64,000 bases of DNA from Trogon surrucura (GCA_020746105.1 CM036619.1:13926238-13990237), one strand, 5' to 3'; positions 11,910 to 24,966 are shown, numbered from the stretch's first letter. Notes: a model not told the origin generated them from the letters alone. Program-made: numbers and translations.

Positions 11910-14236
11910 AAACACAGAATTTCAATCTCTGTGAAAGTATTACTTATTTAACCTTGATAATATATTTAGTTGTCAATTTAATTAATTGAACCTCTGGATT
12001 TTGGGATGGACATGTTCACAAATAAACAGAGGAGAACAACTTCCTGCTACAGTGGGAATAAGAGGCTAAGATGTTATATTTTAGACCAGCAGATATTCAG
12101 AACAGATAACACAGTGTTTCATCCTGGCTTGAAGCTATTAAACAGGTCTTTCACTCATATGAATAGGGAGATTTTCACCAATTTCAGCACTGTTTCTCTG
12201 TGATGTGGTGTTAAGTGAGACTCTGGCATTATTGCTGTACAAGTGATGGGTTCAGGATTTCTGGGAGGAGGAGGTTATGAGCTCTAATGACATTCTTCCT
12301 AAAGATCAGAGAACCCAGACCAGCAACTAAACCACAAAAACTTTCTCAAGAAGAGCTTTGCTGCAGAGCTCTGCCTTTTGGTGGTCTGTCATTTCCCCCC
12401 TGAAGCATCATGGGCTGCACATGGTGCTGTTTGGAAGAGAACATTTACACATGTCCTGCATAGGAAGGGACACGTGGTGATCTCCTGCCACCACCCCACT
12501 GGGTGGAATTAAATCCTCATTGACTACAGGTTTGTTAACCGCTCCACCAGCTCTCACCAATGCCCATTCAAAGCCACCCACCTCTCAGCCACTTCTGGAT
12601 GTGCTGCATGGGAAGTGCTGGAAGGAGATTAAACTCAAGCTTGGATAAGTGTAACATTTGTTTTTGTTTCCTGAGAAGACAGTATCGAGCCTTAGGGAGA
12701 CACTGGGAAGGGTGTACAACTTACAGAATCATAGAACTTCTGTGTTTGTCATAGGAACACACACACAAAAAAAAAGGCAAGGACTCTTTGAGAGACAGAA
12801 CCAATACATTCATTTCATACAGATTTGTGTCTTGTTGGTTATTTCCCTGTAGATCCTTCAGTGTCTAGCAAAGAGTGACCCATTTTGGGTAATTTTTCTA
12901 TTTACTCCTAAGCCTCTGAAGGACATGGGACTGCTGGAAGTGTCCGTTTTCCTAATTTGGGACTTGCCCTTCCTCCAATAGAAGAGGTCAGAGGAGGTGA
13001 TTTTTCTGTTTATTGGTGTAGCCACCTTCCCTCCTTGACCAGAAACTGGATACAGCTTTTATTCCCCTCAAACTTCAGTTTATTCCAATCAGATCTCTAC
13101 TAAATTTATTTCTGTAACTTGACTGTGGGGACCTTACTTCCAAAGTCTGAGTAGTCCTGTAATGCTTAGATTAAAGGCATTAAAAATACTTAAATTATTA
13201 TACTTCCTTTGTTTGCATCCTACATTTATGTGAGCAAGAATCTGCATAAATTGCATGACTTTTTGTATTTCCCCCTTCCCTTATAGTGGCACCAGCCCTT
13301 GAATTTTCATCACCCTTTCACAATCCCAGGATGGAAATCTCAGTGCTAAAGCATCCCAGAAACCTGTTCTCAGGCCCCCACCAGCACCATCATTCCTCCT
13401 ATTTCAGGAATGCCAGTTCCTCACGTTTTTCACACCCCGCTGTCATGTGCCAACGTGACTGACACTTCTAGGAATGATCTGCTCACTCCTCCTAAACGCT
13501 GCCTTGGGCTGTCGGTGCTGCAGACATGAGGACAGGAGGAACATAGATCATTGAAGGGTGTCAGATGGCCATCTGCCAGCCAAGGCACAATATGGTGGCT
13601 ACTGCCAAGCCAGCTGGGTGCTTGCTCTTCCAGCTGGTACAAAAGTTGCCAGGCAATCTCCACTCCAAGAATATTCAACCATTTGGGGCTATAATCTATG
13701 CCATGTGTTTCTCTGTTTTTACTACATAGTGGAAAATAATTTATTCAGATATGCTAAATTATACTTTTAACATTCCACAAACAGTTCATTGTGAAACTCA
13801 GTTTGGCATTAACCGGAAAATGCAGTACTTTGCTCATTGTGTATATTATTATAATTGTCCTTTTTTTTAAAAAAAAAAAATCTAAATATTGTAGTTCATT
13901 TATCTTCTTGGATGTCACAACCAGCTCTAAACTGCATAGTTCTGCTGCTATCAGTTAAATTATTATTACTTAAACACTGTATAAATAATTAATAGATAAC
14001 TATTTTTTTGCTGAATGACATCTATGCCCTTTTGTCTAAAAAGAATTTCTCATATTCTTTTCTTCTTAGTTTGTACTGAGAGCCTATAGCATGCTGATCA
14101 TTGCCTTTCTGAACAAGAAAGGCTGAAGTGAGTTTCTTCTGAGCAATTCAATATCACTCAGTTCTTGAAAGAATTGAAAATGGCCCCTTTTTCATAAATG
14201 AGACATTGTCAACAAAGAAAAAATGGAAAGAGAGCC
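11910..14236. other. AT-rich non-repetitive DNA, no gene seen
   Basis: I see a mutated CA/A run near 12762-12776 and a T8A12 tract at 13861-13880. Otherwise the DNA is unique and I recognise no exon. Confidence 0.55.
13861..13880. repeat. T-run followed by A-run
   Basis: Eight T residues followed directly by twelve A residues form a short self-complementary homopolymer pair. It is probably a slippage product. Confidence 0.75.
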
Positions 14237-14268
14237 CAGGACATTCTGTGATTCTGTGATTCTGTGAC
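14237..14268 (+). mobile_element. CR1 tail remnant only
   Basis: Three consecutive ATTCTGTG(A) units preceded by CCAGGAC. This is the CR1 3' terminal microsatellite with almost no UTR, so it is either an extremely 5'-truncated insertion or a remnant. The unit is diagnostic for CR1 tails seen elsewhere in this window. Confidence 0.7.
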
Positions 14269-17200
14269 ACTTAGTTTGAGATTCAAAGATATTTACCACT
14301 TGAGCTCAACGTGAATTTCTTTCTCTTAGCAATTGTATGGGACTTCTGAGCATTCTTTGGTTCATAATAAGACATTAGATGATAACTAGGTGTGTCCATA
14401 CATCCTTCATTTCCAAGCCTTTTCTTGCAGACTAAAATCTGCTTCAGTCTGCACAGGTTTCAAAAGGTATCAGCATAATTTTAATTTTCATTTCCCTCTG
14501 CATCTTTAAATTTCACTCCACTCTCCATGGCTTTTTTGATGCAAGCTCAAAAATTGAAACTAAGTCAGCAAGTGCAGTTTTATTTTCCGTTGTGTACTGA
14601 TTTTCAGGAATTCCATTCCTCCATGTGGCCACCTAAGAATCTGTCTTTTTTCTTTCTGAAAAAAATATCTTTTATTTTCTTGTCGTTTCCTACTATATAT
14701 GTCAAATTCTGCAAACATTCTACAGTAGAAATAATTCTCACTAATGGCCACACACTTAACAATTGAACAGTCACAAACAAATCATTCCAGAAAGCTATTT
14801 AATCTCCCTCTACACTCCAGTGGAATCTCCTTTTAAGACACGAAAAAATATATAATAAAAAAAGACAAGTAAAAAGATAATCTGCTTTTATCTTTCCTGT
14901 CACTGTAATTGAAGTTTATCACATTCTATGTACGGACTTCCAAACGCCTCACCCTTTTTTCATCAGGAGAGGCAATTCCTAGAGACATGTGAAATGTTTC
15001 ATTTAAACTACAAAAGCCTGGAAGCAGACTTGTTGTGAATTCATCCTGCATTTGCAAATTGTCAGTGAATCGTTAGACTCCTTCGTCTGCTGAGTTGTCT
15101 GCAAGATCGAGTCTGCTGGCGCTCAGCAGGTGTTACTGGCTCTTGTCCTCGGGGACTTCCATGGTTGTTGTTCTGGGGCTTTTCCAAGGAAAATGTGGTT
15201 CCCCACTTAGGGGCTCCTCATGGTCTTGGGTGGTTTTTGGACACCTGTGCCTTGTGTTTTTTGAACAGAAACTTGATGTAAACCTTTGTGATTTCCCATG
15301 AACCTGAAGTGTGTCACATTCCCCTGTAGCTTAAACAGTAAAACAGAAGTGGGCCAACCCCAATCCTTCTGGGGACTGTATACACAAGTACATCTGTCCT
15401 GATGGTTGGAAAGTTTCTTCAAAACAAAAGTAATTTTAAAACCAGATTAAAGCTAACATGACATACCGAACTCTGACATGAAAGAGCTATGTTCTCTGCA
15501 GGTACAGGGATATCAACCCCAGCAGACAGGCCAGACTGTTGGCAATAACACCTGAAACCAGGACAGCCTGACACCGCCACCAGCATCTGCACGAAATGTC
15601 TTGCTTCTGCGATGAAGCTGGGCAGTCATGCAAAATTTGGGGCCAATAGGAGAAATTATTTGTGTTTGTGAGTGTTGTGGGATATAACTCACGTAGAAGA
15701 ATAACTGACACTTCTTATAACAGTTTGTGAGCCTTCAGACCTCCCTGCAGCAGCGGTCACCAGCTGCTTTGGCAGCTGCTACATCACCACCTGCATTATT
15801 CAGGTGATCCACCTGGACAGAATCAGCTGTCCCTGGCATTTATTACTTATTAATCACTTAAAATGATAAAAATGCTCTAATTTTACAACAAGGTAAAATA
15901 AAATTATATTATCACTGTGGTTTTTATCATAGTCTGTCTTTAAAACTGCTAATCCATCTGTTTAGATATCTTAAATATCTGACAAATGGGCTCCACCAAA
16001 TCTTGCTGAGGCAGTTGAAAGCAATACACCACCAGAGTAAGCGGCAGCCACAGATCAAAATGTCTGGATGTCTATATCAAAGTGTCTGAGCTCCTATTAT
16101 CATTAATAGAGATGAAGAGCTTGATTCAGTTGTTCAGACACAAGCACCAGGGGCCATCTGAAATGTCCTAAGGGCACCACCTCGCCTCCAGATGCCTCCC
16201 CAAAGGGCACAGGTGTCTCATAAGACCCTGAGTTATATCTGCCAGTCTCAGAGCTGTGTCTGTGGTCCTGTGAGTGTCTCCGATACTCTGGGCATCTCAA
16301 ATGCCTGCATGCGGACAACCAAATGAATCCCAGCCAACACACCAGAGGAGCCTGGAGAACAGTTTGGAAGAATTAAGTCGATTTATCAACAGAGCTATGA
16401 AGTAAGAGGAGATAGGACACAACACAGCAAGTACCAGCAGCTCCTCCGACCACAGCAAATATCAAACCAGGGAATCTTATCACCTTTCTCCACTTCTCCC
16501 TCTAGCAAACCCAAGTGCTTTATATTTGAGTTTAACACCTCTTAAGTTATCCCAGGTGGAGCAAAAGAAGCCACAGCTGTGGTGAGATGCTGTAAATAGT
16601 GCATGGATTAGCAGCATCCAGCAACCTTCCTAACTTGAGCTTGCACCTCCTAATGGGCCAGTTAACTTGCGTTCAGGAATACTTCTTCATTGAATGGAAG
16701 GGCTTTTGTTTGCGGATTGAATTCATCAATTATTTCTGCAGCAAAGACAAGACCTTAACATATAATATGCATATAATATATAAGTTAATTCTATCCTTAG
16801 AATTCGCATAAGCTTTTAATTGCTATTGTGGAAAGGCAACCAGTTTAGTTATCTTTCAGTATTTACTTACTCTTCTCAGTAGCAGCTTCATAGCTGGTAA
16901 ATTCAATCAAATGTTTCTGAGAAACCGTCTCCTGCCATTGCAAATGGCTACAGATCACAAAGAACTTCATTATAACATGCATTTTCTTTAAATGTATTTG
17001 CACTGTGCTTTTACATTTAATTACATTTGGGTTCTTGTTCTGGAAATGTTTTATTTCAGATTTTGTGCTGATGCACTAAGGATAACCAAGGACTTTTAAA
17101 AAACACTTATCAAGAAAGTCAGAATTCAGTTGTCTTTTCTAGCTCTGGAGACATCTTGTCTTTGAGGCTAATGAATGTCAACAGGTCTAAGGAAACACAG

Positions 17201-19843
17201 GATCTGAATGTAGCAATTCTCGTGGTTTACAGTGAAATCATGGCCCTGATCTGATGTACACAGAGGAAACAGGAGCATCTCGTCCTAACATTCCAGTAAT
17301 TTTGATTAAGACCTGATCTTGCAAAACTTATGGACACATTCTTTCCTAAGTCCATTCTCCACAACTACTTTAGAGGTTTATTTCAAAAATACCTGTGAGT
17401 TTCTGCTATATCGGAGTTACAATGTTAAAGCAGCCATGCTGTGGCTTTTAAATGCTAAGATGTGACATTATATATATTTAGTTATAGCTCTCTTACGCAG
17501 TGAAATATCCATGCAAACACTGGGCTGCTTTATATAGACAGAATTTTCAGTACATTTGAGTTGTAAAGTTATTAAAAGCATTTCTGTAGACATTCCCTTC
17601 CCTTCTTGGATTGTTCTTGGCATTTCTTGAATATTTATGAATATTTATGAAGGCACTTACTTGTATATTAAATGAAGTCTGTGAGTAAGTCATTAATTTC
17701 TCTGGAAATAGTGCTTTTTGTGAAAACTTTGTTAGCCCTTCACCACAAATACCTCTAAGAGACTAGAAAGTTTGAGTACAGCTTGTAGAGTACATCCTAT
17801 ACAATCTATATAAGCCTTTAATGAGCACAACAACTGCAGTGCAGCAGATTGAATAACCATCTGAAGAAACTCAGGGAGAATTGTGATTTAGTTTGTCCCA
17901 GAAAGCTGTTCTGTAACAGCTTTGCAAATGTGGCCTCAGCTACCAAAGCTGTGCTAAATCAGTCACTGAACAGACTTAAACCATGGAGGTGACTCTTTTT
18001 TTGATCAAGTAACCGATCTTCATAAATTGAAGGCTAGACAGAGAAAATATGCTGATTTATTGGTCCTATACAGCTTACCCTGAAAGAAAAAGGTGTTTCA
18101 CATCTGACTTCAAAGGAAGCAAAGCTGGACCCTAAAACTGTAAACAGTATAATAAACACTAGTAAAACATGATACTTTCTGAAGCAGCGTGAATCTTGCT
18201 CCAAAAAAAAAAAAATAAAAAAAATTTACTTGCACTTATGCTATTTGTGCAACTTCATACTAATGAAAATGAAGTATGACTGGTCACTGAGGTCACACCT
18301 CAGTACTACGAGAGACAAAAAATCTATGAGAAATAATACTCCGAAATGCATTAGCCTTAAGTGTTCATAGAATTAGCCTGAATTCCAAATAAGTTAGTAA
18401 AACTGTTATATCTCTGCTTATCTGCAAATTGATGAAAAGCAAAATGTACCAGCATACTTCTCAACAAAATGCAGGAGTGCATACTCAGTTCTAAACTTTA
18501 ATATTTGTGTACCATACAAAAGCATACGTAAATTTACATGTAGTGTAAAATTGACATCGATAGCAATGGAAGCGGAAGTAGGCCAAGACTGAAAAGTGGG
18601 GGTTTTTGTTTTGTTGGAATGAATACTTTGTAAATTGCCTATTAACAATAGTTCACTTAACTCTCCTAAGTGGTTTTATAACATAAGACAATTTTTTTCT
18701 GTTTTTTTTGCCATGGTATTCTCAGTTATACATGATTGGTGCAGCACAGATCAATGGGAGTCTATCATAGCAAAAACTAAATGAAGCGTAAATTGAAGGT
18801 GTCCTGATTTAGCTCTGTAGGAGACTAATCACATTCCTCCTTTTAAAACCACTGGAGGCAGATCTTGCATCTTGGCAATGCACTTTCCCAGTGAAGTCTG
18901 GCATATCAACACCATTCTTTTGCTGTTTACAAGGAAATTGAGCAAAGGAAAATGATTTTCAGTTCTAGCCTCCAGCCAGCTGTACCATCAGACAATGAAG
19001 CATGAAGCTAAGGGCAGAACAGCAGCTTGTCTGATAGACAGTAAGTAATTAAGTAGCTTCACTCCAGAATAGGTTTTATGTTGTGCTTGGGCTTTGGGCA
19101 ATAAGATTTCTCTTCGTAAGCTGTGACAAAAACACTCCCAAACACCAAAACCCAATATTCACCCTAGTTGTATTTATTGTGAAAAGATGAGACTCTCCCA
19201 GCTCTATAGAGCAATAAGCCTCCAGGTGTAGACCAGATAATGGATGTTTCACTTCATTTCCTTCTCTTGTGTCTTTATGAAAGGAAACCCAGACATTGCC
19301 TTTAGCAATGCTGCTGCAGGATGTTGACCCTGAAAGCATATCCCAAATTAGATGAATGTATTATTCCTATGTAATACTTGAATACAAACAGGATGAACAG
19401 ACTTTAGTTTCCATTCCTTATAAATAGGATAGAAATATCACACCTCTACAGATTCACAGCAAAGATTTTTAAATATATAAAGATATAACTAAAAATAAAG
19501 ATGTAACTGAAATAAATTCTTGAAGACTATAGATTTCTTTTTGTTCCTTTTGTTTTATGTGGCAATGATAATATAAAGCAAATAATATATCTAGAAGTGA
19601 GCACAGAACTTGCTGAAGACAAGACGTAAAATATTCTCTGTCTACATGAAGCAACAGACTAACAAAACCTCTTTGGGAAAGGGAACTTTCTGATACTAAA
19701 GGCGGAATAAGCTGGATTGAAACTTCTTTATGACTTTCTAATGCATAACTGTTTGAGATACTTGCACAGCCCTATCCCCAGAAAATTTTTGCACCTCACT
19801 GATATTACTCGCTGGATTTGCTACCCCTGCCAAACAGACACTG
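14269..19843. other. AT-rich non-repetitive DNA, no gene seen
   Basis: About 5.6 kb with no recognisable transposon. It has an A-rich run near 18203-18226 and a duplicated GAATATTTAT unit near 17630-17652. Frames up to 79 codons show no domains. It could contain conserved noncoding elements, which cannot be judged without other genomes. Confidence 0.5.
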
Positions 19844-19950
19844 CTTATTTACTCATTTCACAGATCCAGAAATGAAGGTCTGATGTGACCTTTGCAGGTC
19901 ACTGAAAATCTGGGACAATGTAGAAAGCAGAACTCACATTCTGACTCAAG
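19844..19950 (-). mobile_element. MIR-like ancient SINE fragment
   Basis: The plus strand passes through TTTCACAGATCCAGAAATGA, then a tgacctttgcaggtcac segment and an AGAAAGCAGAACTCA segment. This matches, in order and spacing, the reverse complement of the MIR core: the TTTCCTCATCTGTAAAAT end, the 'tgacctTgggcaagt' middle and the 'gctctgccact' region. MIR is an old tRNA-derived CORE-SINE spread before the amniote radiation and survives in birds only as rare, diverged relics. The copy is heavily mutated and recognition is by eye. Confidence 0.5.
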
Positions 19951-20879
19951 TCAAAAAATTATCCTCTACTAAGTCTTATTGAAAAAAAATATGAAGGAAA
20001 GGTTTGAAAGTTATCACTCATAAGATTGCACCAACATGGGCACAAAAGAAAGCCTCAAGGGTAGAATACTGGTTAAGAGAATATGGAAAGAATTAGTGAT
20101 GGAAAAAAATTGATGGAATGCTAAATTACTGTGCAGGCTTTCATGTGGTATGGTTGTGCCTCTACACATTTGTGGGTAAAAACAAAATCCAAGTTATGGT
20201 TACAGGAAAAAAGTTCACATGTTTACTCTCTTGCAATATGACCAAGAGGTGTAATTAAAACATCTGAATCATTGGATTCACTGCAACACAAACGTTGGAA
20301 AAGCTCAGATTATAAATTACCTTGGTTTGTGTCTTCCATTCCCTTTATATAATGAACATCCTGTTCTTTGCCTAATCCTACAAATGATGTACAACGAACC
20401 CTCATTTACAGAAATGTCATTATTTGAATCAGGGTCATGTTCGGCTTTAAATGAGGTTTGTATAACAGAACCATCTGGCTTCCCCAAAGCCACACAGCTC
20501 AGTGGGACTAAGGTGATTGGGATATACTGCTTCACTAGGAGTGATTTGTCCAGCTGAACTCATCTCCAGGAATTTTGGTCCTGTTCAACCTAGTGACCAT
20601 ATCATATTTTCAGTAATTAATGACTCAAAACCAGTGTTCATTACACATAGTTGTTATTCTTTATATGTGCTGAAAAATATTTGTTTGCATGGCACTTTAA
20701 GCTCAAAATTATACCTCAAGTGTACATTGTATGACTACATTTTATAATTTGAGTAATTCTAAGATTCCCTGCTTTTGGCATATTATCTTGAACAACAAAA
20801 AAATTCAAAGAAATTGTTTATGAGTAGGTTGGATAAAGGCAAAAGGAATGTAAAGCTGCCGTGACAGATTTCTTTTATT
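19951..20879. other. Non-repetitive DNA, no gene seen
   Basis: No repeat or exon recognised. Two overlapping frames of 72-76 codons (20317-20557) on opposite strands are chance frames. Confidence 0.55.
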
Positions 20880-22340
20880 TTTCAATTATCTTTTTTTAAG
20901 GAGGAAACTGAAAGAGAAAACTGAAGACCTGTAGGAAACAGATAGAGAAAACTTTTCTCAGTAGATAAGCTAGACTGTATGGAAAATCATAACTGAGGCC
21001 AAGGGAGGGAAACAGTAAAATCAATCTAAGAATTTGCCAGTGGGATGATAGGAAAAAATGTGGGTAGCTAATGTTGGTGAAGAGAAGAGATAGAACTGAA
21101 GACTAATCTACAGGATGAAAATCAGAGTGTACATTAATAATTTCATCTTCAAAGTGATGGTATTTTAACCAGGTTTTTATCCAGATGTCACACATACTTA
21201 GCCCTGGGAGAGAGCTAAAGTGTCTTGGAGAAAATCAAGAAGGGAGATGAAGGGAAGGAAGTGCTAAAGGTGGAGCTAAATAATATACTCATTAGAAGCA
21301 ACAGTAATGAAGAAGACAAGCTGGATAGAAACACCTGGTGGGGTACCTGAACAGTGAGAGGTGAGAAGGATCCATGAGAAACAGAAAAGAAAAAGCTGAG
21401 ATAGATCAAAACGGGCTCGTTGCTGCCAGACCTCACATTTAACACAGAGAAAAAGAAACTAAAGAACAAGGAAATGTTGAAAACAGTTATATGGAGGTGA
21501 ATCACATTTTCTTTTAATCAGTATTCACTTACTCAGAGGAGTAAACCAACTGAAGGAGAGAAAACATACCACTTGGTTCATGTGCCTAACGCTCTTACTG
21601 TCCAAGTTTTTAAATTCAGAGGACAAACGCCACTAAAAAATACAGATGAATCAAAAATAAATGCAAATTCTGTCATAGAGATAGCCAAGATCAGAGATGT
21701 AGGCATAGTTGGGAGGTGTGTGTCAATAGATGAATCAGAGGGCAAAGGGCTGGTGGTGTGGATCAGCAGGGAGCAGCCAGAGGAGAGCCCAGAGGGATGG
21801 GAGGGAAGGGAAGGAGTGAGTGGAGGGCAGGATGCAGTGGCCGAAGAGATGGGTCTCAGCTTCACATACATAAAGAAATATCATTCTGTAAAGACAAGGT
21901 CAAGGGCAAGAGTGACGACATCATGGTACAGGAGATTAATGGAAGTAAGTGAATGTTGGGGAGTTGGATTAATCAGTGATGTGGAATGAGTGTACGTGGT
22001 GAGATGAGGGGAATAAAGCAGCCAGAAATAACCAATTTGCCATGTTCATAAAACAGAAAGGAAAAAGTGGAGGCAGAAGGATGGTACAAAGGAAACAAAA
22101 GGCAGATGGACACCATTCCATGGCAAATGAAGGAAAGGAGGTGGTTCAGATGAGAGATACAGGGACCAAAATACTCCTACTGCTGAGTTTGATTTTGGAT
22201 ATATCTGTGAGGACAACAGTTGGATTTTGAAGACTGGAAGCTGTTACATACTTGAAGGAGGGGAAGTGAGTGAGAAGTTCATAACCAGAGTAAACTAAAC
22301 TAAATTCTCAGAGAAGGATTAAAAACGTGGTGGAGAGCTG
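20880..22340. other. Purine-rich, strand-asymmetric block
   Basis: Over about 1.4 kb the plus strand is dominated by A and G, with many AGGAAG, GAGAGA and GGAGGG runs (for example 21215-21270, 21760-21860 and 22050-22150), while the flanks are balanced AT-rich DNA. The longest plus-strand frame, 21573-21989 (138 codons), and its minus-strand partner (97 codons) follow from the low stop density of such composition and show no domain I know. Possible explanations are a decayed purine-rich satellite, an unknown repeat or a transcription-linked strand bias. I cannot choose among them. Confidence 0.5.
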
Positions 22341-23908
22341 CAGTTGAGAAAAAAAGAATGCATGAGCCAAAGCAAACCACAAATCAGGAATAAAACCCAT
22401 CCATCCGAAGATTTTAAGGGTAGTCAGGAGAAACAACCTCGGATTTTCAAGTCCACAAAACCATTCTTCCATTCTTTTGGTTATCTGAATTGCCAGTTAT
22501 TAGTTTTTCAGTCTTTGAGTGTCTGGAATGATTAAGATAATTCTTTACTTATTGTTGCGGTGATTCTTGTGGAATGAAACTTCAATGTACAAAATGTTGA
22601 AACATCACTTGCTCAGAGTGACTCATTAACATCACAGAATAAATAAGCGGATAACATTGCTAATTTGATTCAAAGCCCTTGAATGTACTTCATCCATAAA
22701 TTTTGGCTTCAGCGAGTATAAACAACTCTCGGTGAGTGTCCCCATAGGACTGATATTAATTCATAACCAAAAACTGCTATAACTCGTACACTTGGGGACT
22801 AGGCATTTTTTCTTCTTCATCCTGACTGTTCCTGAACTAAAACTCAAGCATTAATCCACGAATTATACATGCCTAAATTGAAAAATATTTTGAAGTAATC
22901 ATTAAAATTTTAGGTAACATTAACACCAGCTCCATATTTCTTTCTATTTGGTTAATAAGGTCACCCTAGCTGATGCATTTACTGATGAGAAGCATTAGGA
23001 AATACAGCATGTTTGCTGAATAGTGAAAGTATTCACAAAAAGCAAATTGTCCAACTGGAATTTTGAACATCAACCGTCATGTAACTTTTTAGTTCATTCC
23101 AAAAGACCTGGTGCTTTAAAAGACATCCATAGTAGTAGGTAGTAGCTGAATCAGGGTCTTAAATTCTTCCTGAAGATAAATTGCACTGGAACATCTCTAA
23201 GAAACTAGGTGACCTAAGCATGCTTTTAGAGTCCTCTTTATCCTGTCAGTCACTTTTGTATTTGGGTGGAGAGTACAGGTTGTGTATTGGGAGGGGAGGT
23301 GTGAAAGCAGGGAAATAACATGATAGCAGGGAATTGTTTGGTGGGCACAGGAGTGAGTAAAGGGTAAGGACGGAGAAGGGGGACTTACTTTTTTTCACAA
23401 CAGCAACAGCTGTTATGAGTCTATACTTGTCCTGATCACTTTTTTTGTGTGCTGTCATTTTCCCCCACCCCACATCTGTCTTTGTGTGTGCTGTATGCTT
23501 TCTGGGCAAATCACTACTGTTCCCCATGTCTGGAAAGAAACACAATATCTTTTTGGCACTGGAGCAAGCTCCATAATGAAGAATGTGTTTATAACTGATG
23601 AAGGATATAGATTCATCTTTCAACTTTGCAAATTATTTACTATGATTCAGAGTCACTAATTCCTTCGGGCCAAAACTTTCTCTCTGAAGCTGCTGCAAGA
23701 ATTACCATATATTGTTGATATGACTGAAATTCAGGATTGGGAGGAAAGTGGGGCCAAGATTTTGAAGCCCTAAGCAACTGCCCTAAAGCCAATCCCATTA
23801 AAATATCACATACTGGACATCTAGAACTGGGTATGTGTCAGTTTTTAATATTATTTACATTTTGTTAATAATAATGGCAATAAATGTTGTGATAGTATCT
23901 AATATGTA
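22341..23908. other. Non-repetitive DNA, no gene seen
   Basis: AT-rich DNA with no identified element. The minus-strand frame 23246-23623 (125 codons) has no recognisable domain and crosses a low-complexity stretch. Confidence 0.5.
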
Positions 23909-24090
23909 TCATAGAATCATAGAATGGCCTAGGCTGGAAGGGACCTTAGAGATCATCTAATCCAACCTCCCTGTCATGGGCAGGGACGCCTCTCAACTAG
24001 ATCAGGCGACACATGGGGAACCAACGGGGATCAAACCCACGACCTTTGTGTTATCAGCACCATGCTCTAACTGAGTGAGCTAACCAGCCC
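23909..24090 (-). mobile_element. tRNA-Ile/CR1 composite SINE (TguSINE1-like)
   Basis: Read on the minus strand, the element has a tRNA-like head (24090 to about 24012) joined near 24010 to a CR1 3' end (24010 to 23909) that finishes with two ATTCTATGA units. The tail starts at GCCTGATCTAG and matches the CR1 copy at 11496-11909 at about 90% by hand count. This is the architecture of a CR1-mobilised SINE: an RNA polymerase III promoter plus the 3' sequence recognised by CR1 reverse transcriptase. Songbirds are reported to have such a family (TguSINE1, from memory). Total length is about 180 bp and no clear target duplication is visible. It is diverged but complete at both ends. Confidence 0.85.
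24012..24090 (-). pseudogene. tRNA-Ile-like head of the SINE, GAT anticodon
   Basis: The minus strand opens GGGCTGGTTAGCTCACTCAG, close to the 5' end of vertebrate tRNA-Ile (GGCCGGTTAGCTCAG). An A-box-like segment lies at about 24069-24082, and a seven-base loop CTGATAA gives anticodon GAT (24053-24055). A B-box-like GGTTTGATCC lies at 24028-24037. The acceptor stem does not pair well after the head runs on into GGTTCCCC, and no discriminator or CCA context is present. It is best read as a retroposed tRNA-derived promoter rather than a working tRNA gene. Confidence 0.8.
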
Positions 24091-24585
24091 CCATATATTT
24101 CTTATTGACATAAAGTTATAAAGTTTTGTCGAAATGTTTTTTCACAAGTGGGTAATCAAAGTTAGAGAGATTTATGAAGTTGTCAAATCAGGAGCTTTTC
24201 AAAAGCAATTGCAATTTGTAACACTTCAGTTCATGGTTCCTATTAGTTTGAATGTTAAAGCAGCTACAGTTGTCTCTGATGATACTTTTTAGTCACAAAT
24301 ACAGAAGCAACGTTGCTTCAATATTAAATTTAAAAAGATACACTAGGATTATGATGATAATAGGGCTGTAATAGTACGTACCCAAAACTATGAGAGTAAG
24401 ATGCCCTGACTTGCCCAAGGCAAGTAACTTGTCCTCAGCTTCCCTTGAGTCCATGAAGTCCAAGAGCAAAGGCAAGAGTCATGTCTCAGTAATGTGCAAT
24501 ACAAGGACACCCATGAAGCAGTGGCATATCTACTAGCTGTGTTTTAATTCTGTATGCTGCACTGCAAGGTTCCTGAAAATATTAA
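24091..24585. other. Non-repetitive DNA between SINE and LTR
   Basis: AT-rich DNA with nothing recognised. A 60-codon antisense frame at 24293-24475 is not convincing. Confidence 0.55.
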
Positions 24586-24591
24586 TGATCC
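24586..24591. repeat. Left target-site duplication of the solo LTR (TGATCC)
   Basis: TGATCC directly precedes the TGTGG start of the LTR and is repeated exactly after its CA end at 25036-25041. A 6-bp duplication is typical of ERVK/betaretrovirus-like and alpharetrovirus-like integrations. Confidence 0.85.
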
Positions 24592-24958
24592 TGTGGATAC
24601 CCTACATTTTAGTTAGCTGTGCTGGCAGCACTGCGTTACAGAGTTAAGACTTTCGTCCTTGAGCTCTTTCCTAAACAAGTACAGAACTCTTGCTTCTTAA
24701 TTATGAAAAAAAGACCCTGACCAGCCAAGTACAGCTCATGTTGAGAGCTTGCCCGTGAGAATGAACAGATAAGGTGCTTCTTGTACACAAGATGCGCATG
24801 GGAGTGAACGGGAGAGTATGATCAAAACAGACCTGGCAAAGTCTGTTTTCCCTGTGTGATAACAGAGTGATTGAAGGAGTACATGAGCTAATAACAACCC
24901 TGGCTGTATAGTCTGATCTCTTGTTTGTAACCCAAAAATAGTGCTTTGTGCTAGTAGG

Positions 24959-24966
24959 TATAAATA
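24959..24966 (+). promoter_or_regulatory. LTR TATA box
   Basis: TATAAATA lies 16 bp before the AATAAA. The short spacing puts the polyadenylation signal inside R, a layout used by several retrovirus groups. It marks the U3/R side of the solo LTR. Confidence 0.75.

Noticed and set aside
12723-12746. ACAGAATCATAGAA as a possible CR1 tail
   Set aside because: Only one and a half units and no CR1 UTR sequence beside it.
21573-21989. Plus-strand frame of 138 codons
   Set aside because: Purine-rich composition makes stop codons scarce. The Glu/Gly/Lys-rich peptide has no recognisable family.
24012-24090. Functional tRNA-Ile gene
   Set aside because: The acceptor end does not pair, the head runs directly into a CR1 tail, and several conserved positions differ; a SINE head explains it better.
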